Origin: Deltaproteobacteria bacterium
Lineage (GTDB): Bacteria > Myxococcota_A > UBA796 > UBA2385
Assembly (NCBI GenBank): GCA_016845285.1
Contig: JAERSX010000984.1
Coordinates: 1-5,529 of the forward strand
Direction of reading: 5' to 3'
DNA: 5,529 nucleotides
The notes under the pieces were generated by a model, which was not told the DNA's origin, searched no databases, and worked only from the letters and a program-made list of their open reading frames with translations. Of the stretch, positions 1 to 5,529 are shown one piece after another. Position 1 is the stretch's first letter, and every line of letters starts with the position of its first letter. Made by a program: the position numbers and the translations under genes.

Positions 1-1
1 C

Positions 2-394
2 CTCAAGCGACGGGCCCGCGACGTCGGAGCCCCCGGGGTCGTCGAGCGCCTGCTGCGCGAGGTCAGCCCCGCCGAGCGGCGCCTGCCCCCCCGCCGGGTG
101 AGCGACGACGAACAGACCACCTGCACCACCTGCGGTCGAACTCCCGACGAGGTGTCGCACATGATCACAGGCGGCGACACCGTGATCTGCGACCGCTGCG
201 TGGGCCGGGTCTCCACAGAACGCACGAAGCTCCGCGCCCCCGATGACGCCCACTGCCAGCTCTGCGGCCGCTCCCACTTCGAGTCCCGTGGTGTCTACCG
301 CTTCCAGTCCGTCGACATCTGCCACCACTGCCTGCAGCTCTCGCTGGGACTGGTGGAACGAGAAGAGGTGGCCCAGTTCCTCGCCACCTGGTGA
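2..394 (+). CDS. Tandem ClpX-type C4 zinc-finger protein, 5' end outside window
   Basis: This is the C-terminal part of a protein that carries two zinc fingers like the N-terminal zinc-binding domain of ClpX. Numbering from the GTG at 98, the first finger has Cys 9, 12, 31 and 34 and the second has Cys 53, 56, 75 and 78. Both have the spacing CxxC-18-CxxC, the same as in E. coli ClpX, and the first also keeps the ClpX-like CGR..DEV...I and V-I-C-D-x-C pattern. In ClpX this domain dimerises and binds adaptors and substrates; a similar protein-binding role here is inference. No AAA+ ATPase part is visible. The GTG at 98 has no Shine-Dalgarno, and the frame stays open to position 2 with strong C/G third positions and plausible residues (VVERLLREVSPAERR), so I prefer a gene that begins upstream of the window. 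The alternative is a 98-residue protein starting at 98. The gene converges on the cytochrome gene with a 19-bp gap. Confidence 0.72.
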   Translation, partial: LKRRARDVGAPGVVERLLREVSPAERRLPPRRVSDDEQTTCTTCGRTPDEVSHMITGGDTVICDRCVGRVSTERTKLRAPDDAHCQLCGRSHFESRGVYRFQSVDICHHCLQLSLGLVEREEVAQFLATW

Positions 395-413
395 GGATCA
401 AGACCTCGCGATC

Positions 414-1988
414 TCAGGGCTCCTCGGGCACCGCTGGTGTGCTGAGGTCCTGGCAGACGGAGCGCCGCAGGTAGTTCTCCCACTCGAATTCCGGCGAGTT
501 GGCCGGATCGTGGCAGCCCACGCACGCCTCCATGTCGACCGTCTTCGACTCCACCGTGGCGTCGTCCGGATGGCCGCCCATGGGCCCGTGGCAGCTCTCA
601 CACTGCACCCCCTTGAAGCGACGCACGTTCGAGGGCGTCAGCTCACCGAAGCCCCCAGGCTCACCGAAGCCGGTGCTGTGGCAGCCGATGCACTCGGGAT
701 CGTCGGTGGCTCCACGGGAGAGCAGGGACTCCCAGGAACGAGCGTGATCGGTGAGCGTCCAGCGCCCGAACTCCGACCGATGGCAGCTCACGCATCTTCC
801 AGCCGTCGCGTACCCCGCCTCGGCTTCCGGTGGCGGGCTCGCAGCGACCTCGACCGCCTTCTCCAGCGTCTCCTCCTTGAACCGAGCCACAGTGTCGGCC
901 ACGGCACCGTGAGCCACGGCCCGCCCGTCCAGATCAGGAGCCAGGGGGATCGTGCGCAGCCAGCCCAGGTTGCGGCCACGGCCCACCTCGACGAACTGGG
1001 CCTCAAGCTCGGAGAGCGCGGAGCTCTCGGTGTCTCCTTGCTCCCGGAGCGTCATACGGGTGCGCCAGTCCTGGGGCTCGGGAAGAAACGTCACCGGCAC
1101 ATCGGAGGTGCTGCCGAGGCGCAAGGTCAGCACCTGGAGGAAGCGGCCCCGATCGGGTGACTCGACGATGGTGACGGGCCCCACGTGTCGCGGTGGGTCG
1201 AGCTCCTCACCCCGCGTGGTCAGCATCAAGGACAGCTCCGGCACCGCAGCCGCCACAGCATCGGCCGCCTCGTCCGAGATCGACCCCACGGCCACGACGA
1301 GGTCGAGATCTGCAGGCAAGGCCGCGACGGCCGCCCGCGTGGCAGCCACCGGATCCGCCGGGGCCAGGGCCTCCAGCAAGCGAGGCGCCGACGGTCGTCC
1401 GCTCAGGCCGACCACGCCGATGCGGATCCCATCCCGCTCCACCACTTGTGTGGGTGGAAGCAGGGTCTCGGCCGTGGGGCGGGCCCAGGTCGCGCTGGCC
1501 ACTGGGGGTGCCTCGGACTCCGGCAGGGCCGCGATCCCGTCGATGCCCAGCGCCAGCAGATCGGTGGGCCCCGGCACCCAGACGTCGACACCCACGTCGG
1601 CGGACAGCGACATCAACGCTGCCGCTCGCTCCTCCCGGTTCTTGCTGCGGCGGGTCGCGAGCCCCTTCAGCAACAGCTCTCCCGCATCCACCTGGATGAG
1701 GGCTCCTGTCGCCCGCAGCTCGTCGAGCACCACCTGCCGCCGAAGAAAGCCACCGTAGGGGAGGGTCGGGCATCCACACGGCTCGATCTCGCCACGAACC
1801 TCCCCCACCAGGGCGATCTGCAGCTCCCGCGCGGGCCGCTCCTCGAAGCGCTGCTGGACCAGCTCTGCTGTCACCTCTGGGAGCGGCGGAAGGGCGCCTG
1901 GATTCGGGGTTTCCAAACGGTCCGATTCGGCACATGAGTACGATGACAACGACGTTGTCAACATGATGTAGGAGAGACCAGATCTCAT
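414..1988 (-). CDS. Exported tetraheme cytochrome c554-like protein with degenerate 5'-nucleotidase-like domain
   Basis: This 524-residue protein has two parts. Residues about 56-295 follow the 5'-nucleotidase/metallophosphatase fold: a first strand ending in GEIEPCGC (Cys71, Cys73), then GGFLRR (79-84), VDAGE (100-104), GIRIGVVGLSG (187-197) and a closing segment near 270-291. The metal-binding motifs of active enzymes are replaced, so phosphatase activity is unlikely. Residues about 395-506 hold four CXXCH heme sites at Cys 399, 433, 463 and 489. The context TDHARSW (His415), CESCHGP (His467) and GGH (His473) is typical of cytochrome c554-like multiheme domains. Heme attachment requires export. 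The N-terminus (MRSG, then a mildly hydrophobic stretch to Cys19) could be a lipoprotein signal, but SSYS-C is a poor lipobox. The ATG at 1988 is preceded by GAGGG with a short spacing of 3-4 bases; Met9 (ATG at 1964) lacks a visible ribosome site. The likely role is periplasmic or outer-surface electron transfer; donor and acceptor are unknown. The gene is divergent from the protease gene. Confidence 0.88.
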   Translation of the reverse strand: MRSGLSYIMLTTSLSSYSCAESDRLETPNPGALPPLPEVTAELVQQRFEERPARELQIALVGEVRGEIEPCGCPTLPYGGFLRRQVVLDELRATGALIQVDAGELLLKGLATRRSKNREERAAALMSLSADVGVDVWVPGPTDLLALGIDGIAALPESEAPPVASATWARPTAETLLPPTQVVERDGIRIGVVGLSGRPSAPRLLEALAPADPVAATRAAVAALPADLDLVVAVGSISDEAADAVAAAVPELSLMLTTRGEELDPPRHVGPVTIVESPDRGRFLQVLTLRLGSTSDVPVTFLPEPQDWRTRMTLREQGDTESSALSELEAQFVEVGRGRNLGWLRTIPLAPDLDGRAVAHGAVADTVARFKEETLEKAVEVAASPPPEAEAGYATAGRCVSCHRSEFGRWTLTDHARSWESLLSRGATDDPECIGCHSTGFGEPGGFGELTPSNVRRFKGVQCESCHGPMGGHPDDATVESKTVDMEACVGCHDPANSPEFEWENYLRRSVCQDLSTPAVPEEP

Positions 1989-2014
1989 TGACCCTCGGCT
2001 CGGCGAAGGTCAAT
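1987..2014. promoter_or_regulatory. Inverted repeat at the cytochrome start codon
   Basis: ATTGACC at 1987-1993 is the exact reverse complement of GGTCAAT at 2008-2014. After one mismatch, TCG (1995-1997) also pairs with CGA (2004-2006), leaving a six-base loop. The left arm overlaps the ATG of the leftward cytochrome gene (1986-1988). The dyad could be an operator for a dimeric regulator, or in the leftward mRNA a hairpin that sequesters the GAGG ribosome site. On the + strand, TTGACC (1988-1993) followed 18 bases later by AATCAT (2012-2017) also resembles a sigma70-type promoter for the protease gene. The repeat is seen; each function is inferred. Confidence 0.45.
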
Positions 2015-2054
2015 CATGTCACCACTGACCCACTCATGGGGAGCCAGTGCACCA

Positions 2055-2072
2055 GCGGGTGATGAAACCCGC
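2055..2072 (+). promoter_or_regulatory. Small hairpin in the protease leader
   Basis: GCGGGT (2055-2060) pairs perfectly with ACCCGC (2067-2072) around a six-base loop, GATGAA. It lies about 50 bases upstream of the protease start, within the probable 5' untranslated region. It has no T-tract after it, so it is not a standard terminator. At this GC content a six-base-pair stem could occur by chance. Confidence 0.25.
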
Positions 2073-2110
2073 CACCGCTTTCCCTCATCTTCCGGTCTGG
2101 TCCCTGGCCA

Positions 2111-2116
2111 GAGGAG
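2111..2116 (+). promoter_or_regulatory. Ribosome binding site of the protease gene
   Basis: GAGGAG lies six bases before the GTG at 2123 and decides this start. The frame has no other start codon between an upstream in-frame stop (TGA at 2063) and 2123. A five-base-pair inverted repeat, TCTGG (2096-2100) with CCAGA (2108-2112), touches the left edge of the site. Confidence 0.75.
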
Positions 2117-2122
2117 TGTCGC

Positions 2123-4960
2123 GTGACCGCCCTCATCCTGCTCGGTCTTCCCGCCGCCATTGCCATTCAGCCCACCGAACACGCCCACATCGGCCTGGAG
2201 CCTCAGCGGACGTACCACACGCACATGGAGCGTCAGGCCCGCCTGAAGCGGACCCCCGCATGGCAGGACTTCAGCGCGACGGTCGATGGCACCTGGGAGG
2301 TCCGCTTCGACGAGTGGACCGGTCTGCCCTTCCGCGCGTGGGGCGCCGGCATCGACCTGGGCCCCGTCGACGAAGCCAGCCAGGTGGAGTCGGCCCTGCG
2401 CGACCTCATCGCGGCGCATCCCGGCGTCTTCGGCCTGGACAACAGCAGCCTCAGCCTCGGCGCGGCCGAGTACGTGCCCGCCACCGACATGTGGCTGGTT
2501 CGCTTCGACCAGGTCCTGCCGGTCAGCATCGACGAGGTGGACCTCGGCGACGACGGCCTCGGCGACGTCGACGGCCTCGGCTTCACCGGCATCGACGGCG
2601 TGCCCGTCTACCGCAGCGCCCTCGAGCTGCGGGTGAAGATGGGCAAGCTCATCATGTTCGGCAGCCGCGTCTACCCCGACGCCGAGCGCATCGACCTCGA
2701 CCCCACCTTGAGCGCCGACAGTGCCGTGTCCCAGGCCATCGCCGAGGGCCCCGCTCCCGAGGCCCAGCACATCGTGGAGGGCGCCGAGCTCACCATCCTG
2801 CCCACCATGGGCGAGACCGGCCTCGAGTACGCACTGACCTGGCAGGTGCGCAGCCGTACCGGCGGCGCGGGCGACGCGACCCTGCGCAACGGCGACCCCC
2901 TGGGCATCTGGGTCAGCTTCGTGGACGCCGAGACCGGTGCCCTGCTCAACGTGCACAACGAGGTCCGCTTCGCCGAGGGCACCCTGACCGCCACCCACGA
3001 CCTGCGCACCATCGACGGCGAGACCGCCACCTCGCCGCTGGTCGACCTCGAGGTCAGCACCTCGGCCGGCGACACCTACACCGACGACGACGGCACCTGG
3101 TCATCGAGCGGCAGCGACCCCGAGGCGAAGTTCAGCGGCCGCTACTTCGACGTGCGCAACGCCGACGGCGACCGGGCCGAGGTCTCCTGGGATGACGGTG
3201 ACTTCCACTGGACCGACGACGACGCCACCATCGCCGAGATCGACAGCTACGTCTTCCTGAGCCAGGTGCGCGCGTGGAGCGAGATCTACGCCGACGACGT
3301 GTCCATCACCACCTCTGACATGCGGTCGTACGTCAACATCGACAGCAGCTGCAACGCCTACTTCGACGGAAACGTCAACTTCTACAAGAAGGGCGACGGC
3401 TGCAACAACACCGGCCGCATCGCCGACGTCAACTTCCACGAGTGGGGCCACGGCTTCCACTACTACAACCTGGTCACCGGCTCCTGGGACGGCTCCATGG
3501 GCGAGGGCGTGGGCGACGTCGTGGCCTTCCTGCAGACGGGCGACTCCATCATCGCGCCCTACTTCGTGACCAACGGCTCGGGCATCCGCAACGTCGCCAC
3601 CAACTACGTCTACCCGGACGACCTCGTGGGCGAGGTCCACCAGGACGGCCTCATCTTCGCGGGCTCGGTCTGGGACCTGTGGGCCGAGCTCGAGGACAGC
3701 TACGGCGCCGAGGCTGGCTACGACGAGCTCAACTACATCTTCGTCAACGGCATGAAGGCCGGACCCGACATCCCCGCCTCCTACGACGAGTTCGTGGCGG
3801 CCGACGACGACAACGGCGACCTCTCGGACGGCACCCCAAACCAGTGCGATCTCATCGACGCCTTCAGCCAGCACGGCCTCGGCCCCAACGGCAGCAACGG
3901 CCTCCTGCTCGTCGAGCACATCCGCCTCGACAACCAGGCCGCCGACCTCGACGAGTACGAGCTCGACGGTGAGGTGCTCAATGCCGCGCCCGACTGTGTG
4001 GAGGTCGGTGTCGACGGCGGTCAGATCTACTACAGCATCGACAACGGTGAGACCTGGAGCGAGGCTGCCCTGAGCAATTCCGGTGACGGACTCACAGGCG
4101 CCATTCCCGCCGCCGACCCCGGCACCATCGTGCACTACTACCTGTCGGCCGAGCTCGACGACGGCAACACCGTGGCGGCCCCCGAGGGCGCCTACATCAA
4201 CCCTCACAGCTTCTACGTGGGCGAGCTGACCGAGCTCTACCGCGAGGGCTTCGAGGACGACGACGGCGACTACAGCCACGAGCTCATCAGCGGCGAAGAG
4301 ACCGAAGGTGCCGACGACTGGATGTGGGGACGACCCGGCGGCTACGCCGAAGACCCCGACTTCGCCCCCGATGGCAGCCGCGTCTGGGGCAACGACCTGG
4401 GCGGCGGCAACTACAACGGCGAGTACCAGGCCCGGAAGCACAACCGGCTCACCAGCGTGCCGATCACCTTCGACGCCAGCGCCTACGAGACCATCATCGT
4501 CCAGTTCCAGCGCTGGCTGAACGTCGAGGACAGCTACTACGACCAGGCACGCGTCCTCATCGACGGCGAGGTGGTCTGGACCAACCACGGCACCAGCCAG
4601 TCCATCGGCGACGAGCAGCACCAGGACGACTCCTGGGCGCTCCACACCCTCGAGGTGCCCGCCGAGTACTGGACGGACGACGGCGAGATCGAGATCTCCT
4701 GGGAGATCGAGAGCGACGGCGGCCTCGAGTTCGGCGGCTGGAACATCGACGACGTGGCGGTCTACGGCGCCAACCCGTCCAGCGACACCAACTCCGGCGA
4801 GGACGACCCCGAGGACGATGGCGGCGACGTCAACCTCGACGGTGGCCCGACCCTGTCGGCCAGCACCTGCAGCGGCTGCGCCAGCGGCGGCCAGGCCCCC
4901 ACAGGCGCGCTCTTCGGCCTGCTGCTGGCCCTGGGTGCGGTGGTCCGCCGTCGGGACTGA
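2123..4960 (+). CDS. Secreted M4/M36-like zinc metalloprotease with MYXO-CTERM anchor
   Basis: This 945-residue protein begins with a short hydrophobic leader (residues 2-15) that has no basic residue. Residues about 45-283 resemble the FTP/PepSY propeptide of thermolysin- and fungalysin-type proteases, which folds and inhibits the enzyme until it is removed. Residues about 285-360 form a beta-rich insert. The catalytic core follows: HEWGH at 439-443 (two zinc-binding His and the catalytic Glu440) and GEGVGD at 460-465, whose Glu461 should be the third zinc ligand. EVHQDG (504-509) and SVWDLW (515-520) match the downstream conserved segment of M36 enzymes. The Asp-rich DDDNGDLSDGTPN (561-573) may bind calcium. 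Residues about 595-700 look like an Ig/Fn3-type domain and about 705-882 like a MAM-type jelly roll ending in GGWNIDDVAVYG. An acidic linker leads to the MYXO-CTERM tail. The likely role is extracellular or surface proteolysis; the substrate is unknown. The protein is extremely acidic. Exact family placement (M36, M4 or a relative) is uncertain. Confidence 0.9.
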   Translation: MTALILLGLPAAIAIQPTEHAHIGLEPQRTYHTHMERQARLKRTPAWQDFSATVDGTWEVRFDEWTGLPFRAWGAGIDLGPVDEASQVESALRDLIAAHPGVFGLDNSSLSLGAAEYVPATDMWLVRFDQVLPVSIDEVDLGDDGLGDVDGLGFTGIDGVPVYRSALELRVKMGKLIMFGSRVYPDAERIDLDPTLSADSAVSQAIAEGPAPEAQHIVEGAELTILPTMGETGLEYALTWQVRSRTGGAGDATLRNGDPLGIWVSFVDAETGALLNVHNEVRFAEGTLTATHDLRTIDGETATSPLVDLEVSTSAGDTYTDDDGTWSSSGSDPEAKFSGRYFDVRNADGDRAEVSWDDGDFHWTDDDATIAEIDSYVFLSQVRAWSEIYADDVSITTSDMRSYVNIDSSCNAYFDGNVNFYKKGDGCNNTGRIADVNFHEWGHGFHYYNLVTGSWDGSMGEGVGDVVAFLQTGDSIIAPYFVTNGSGIRNVATNYVYPDDLVGEVHQDGLIFAGSVWDLWAELEDSYGAEAGYDELNYIFVNGMKAGPDIPASYDEFVAADDDNGDLSDGTPNQCDLIDAFSQHGLGPNGSNGLLLVEHIRLDNQAADLDEYELDGEVLNAAPDCVEVGVDGGQIYYSIDNGETWSEAALSNSGDGLTGAIPAADPGTIVHYYLSAELDDGNTVAAPEGAYINPHSFYVGELTELYREGFEDDDGDYSHELISGEETEGADDWMWGRPGGYAEDPDFAPDGSRVWGNDLGGGNYNGEYQARKHNRLTSVPITFDASAYETIIVQFQRWLNVEDSYYDQARVLIDGEVVWTNHGTSQSIGDEQHQDDSWALHTLEVPAEYWTDDGEIEISWEIESDGGLEFGGWNIDDVAVYGANPSSDTNSGEDDPEDDGGDVNLDGGPTLSASTCSGCASGGQAPTGALFGLLLALGAVVRRRD
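4868..4957 (+). other. MYXO-CTERM-type C-terminal sorting signal
   Basis: Residues 916-945 of the protease have Cys916 and Cys919 in a Gly/Ser-rich context, a hydrophobic stretch at about 928-941 (GALFGLLLALGAVV) and a terminal RRRD. This is the layout of the MYXO-CTERM signal, which in Myxococcus is processed by the intramembrane protease myxosortase and leads to display at the cell surface. The Cys cluster (TCSGCAS) differs slightly from the common GCGC form. An Asp/Glu/Ser/Gly linker (about 883-910) precedes it, as expected for a spacer to a surface anchor. Confidence 0.8.
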
Positions 4961-4974
4961 GCTCCAGCTTCTCT

Positions 4975-5007
4975 CCGCAGGGTGGTCCCCCTGACGCTAC
5001 CCTGCGG
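4975..5007 (+). promoter_or_regulatory. Stem-loop between protease and TPR genes
   Basis: CCGCAGGGT (4975-4983) is the exact reverse complement of ACCCTGCGG (4999-5007). Three more inner pairs (G-U, G-C, U-G) could extend the stem to 12 pairs with a nine-base loop. It starts 14 bases after the protease stop and ends one base before the ATG at 5009. No T-tract follows on either strand, so it is not a canonical Rho-independent terminator. It could slow 3' decay of the protease mRNA, act with Rho, or hide the translation start of the TPR gene. Confidence 0.5.
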
Positions 5008-5008
5008 C

Positions 5009-5529
5009 ATGCTCCTCGCGCTGCTCCTCGGCCTGCAGACCTCGCTCGCGGCTCGCCTGCCGACGGACTACCGCGAGGCCCTGTTCCTGCGCGCCGCCAC
5101 CGATCTCGAGGCGCTGAACGCCATCGGGCGCTTCGAGGAGGCGGCCGAGCGTGGTGAGCGCTTCGACGACCGCGTCGCCCGCGCCAGCCTGGTCGCCTAC
5201 GAGGTGGCCTTCGCCTACAACCGCATGGCGAAGCTCGGCGACGCCGCTCGCTGGTACGACCGGGCCATCGAGGCCGATCCCACGAACGCTGCCGCCCGCT
5301 ACGACCGCGGTGAGCTGCGCCTCGTCAGCGGCGACGTGGATGGGGCAGCCGAGGACTTCGCCGCAGCCGCAGCCGAACGCCCCGACCACTGGGTCGTCCA
5401 CTTTCGACTCGCTCAGGTGGCGGGCCGCCGCGGCCAGCCCGATGAGATGCACGCACACCTCCTCGACGCCCTGCGCCACGGGTTCGACTTCCGCACGATC
5501 CTCGACGACCCCGAGTGGCGGGCCTGGGC
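5009..5529 (+). CDS. Exported TPR protein, 3' end outside window
   Basis: This frame runs without a stop from ATG 5009 to the right edge (173 codons). It begins with a hydrophobic leader, MLLALLLGLQTSLAA (residues 1-15), consistent with a signal peptide ending near Ala14-Ala15, although the n-region lacks a basic residue. Residues about 24-155 form helix pairs of the tetratricopeptide type. The clearest is about 63-95, with GDAARWYDRAIEADPTNAAA, followed by a repeat at about 96-128 (RGELRLVSGDVDGAAEDFAAA) and a third at about 129-157. The segment GFDFRTILDDPEWRAW (158-173) resembles the last half-repeat that often closes periplasmic TPR proteins, so the true C-terminus may be near. TPRs bind other proteins; the partner is unknown. 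There is no clear Shine-Dalgarno, and a stem-loop lies directly before the start, so translation may be coupled or regulated. The third-position bias matches the neighbours. Confidence 0.85.
   Translation, partial: MLLALLLGLQTSLAARLPTDYREALFLRAATDLEALNAIGRFEEAAERGERFDDRVARASLVAYEVAFAYNRMAKLGDAARWYDRAIEADPTNAAARYDRGELRLVSGDVDGAAEDFAAAAAERPDHWVVHFRLAQVAGRRGQPDEMHAHLLDALRHGFDFRTILDDPEWRAW

Noticed and set aside
395..413. Possible bidirectional terminator between the convergent zinc-finger and cytochrome genes.
   Set aside because: The gap is only 19 bp. It contains a short TCGCGA palindrome but no convincing stem and no T-tract.
243..1160. A 305-codon + strand frame overlapping the zinc-finger gene and antisense to the cytochrome gene.
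   Set aside because: It has no coherent domain, and it crosses two well-supported genes on opposite strands.
1988..2013. FNR- or CRP-type binding site at the TTGACC/GGTCAA dyad.
   Set aside because: FNR half-sites are TTGAT/ATCAA with four bases between them; here the arms end in CC/GG and are 14 bases apart.
2023..2049. CACTG and CAGTG arms in the divergent region as a second operator.
   Set aside because: The arms are only five bases, 17 bases apart and have no supporting inner pairing, so chance is a sufficient explanation.
1985..2998. A 337-codon minus-strand frame antisense to the protease propeptide.
   Set aside because: It has shadow composition (Val/Ala/Gly/Glu/His) and would run through the divergent control region.
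2047..3195. A 382-codon + strand frame overlapping the start of the protease gene.
   Set aside because: The translation is Arg/Pro/His/Gly-rich low-complexity sequence from an out-of-frame reading of high-GC DNA, and it has no ribosome site.
3101..4645. A 514-codon open frame on the minus strand opposite the protease gene.
   Set aside because: It is made almost entirely of Val, Ala, Gly, Asp and Leu, as expected when GAC/GTC-rich codons are read in reverse. It has no recognisable motif, and the forward frame has clear catalytic motifs.

Overview
The window looks like chromosomal DNA from a high-GC Gram-negative bacterium, most likely a myxobacterium-like member of the Myxococcota. The main evidence is the C-terminus of the large secreted protease. 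It has a Cys-rich segment, then a short hydrophobic helix, then a terminal Arg cluster, which is the layout of the MYXO-CTERM surface-sorting signal. The strong C/G third-position bias and the large secreted, lipid-anchored and TPR proteins fit this. I cannot assign a species. No tRNA, rRNA, CRISPR array, transposase or phage gene is visible.

Layout from left to right. (1) Positions 2-394 (+): the C-terminal part of a protein that is open at the left edge, carrying two consecutive four-Cys zinc fingers of the ClpX N-terminal type. (2) Positions 414-1988 (-): a convergent gene, 19 bp away, for an exported protein. It joins a 5'-nucleotidase/metallophosphatase-like domain that has lost its metal ligands to a C-terminal four-heme (4 x CXXCH) cytochrome c554-like domain. 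(3) Positions 1989-2122: a 134-bp divergent intergenic region with a perfect 7-bp inverted repeat that reaches the cytochrome start codon, and a strong Shine-Dalgarno for the rightward gene. (4) Positions 2123-4960 (+): a 945-residue, very acidic secreted zinc metalloprotease of the thermolysin/fungalysin type, with an FTP/PepSY-like propeptide, an HEXXH...GEG catalytic core, beta-sandwich C-terminal domains and a MYXO-CTERM tail. (5) Positions 5009-5529 (+): the start of an exported TPR protein that runs off the right edge, separated from the protease by 48 bp that contain a perfect 9-bp stem-loop directly in front of its start codon.

Three of the four genes encode proteins with an apparent export signal, so most of the window concerns the cell envelope and secretion. 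The cytochrome and protease genes share one promoter region, and the protease and TPR genes may be co-transcribed, but nothing here shows that the four genes form one pathway. The two most unusual items are the heme protein with a degenerate phosphatase domain and the tandem ClpX-type zinc fingers. I see no clear sign of a new defence or mobile system.
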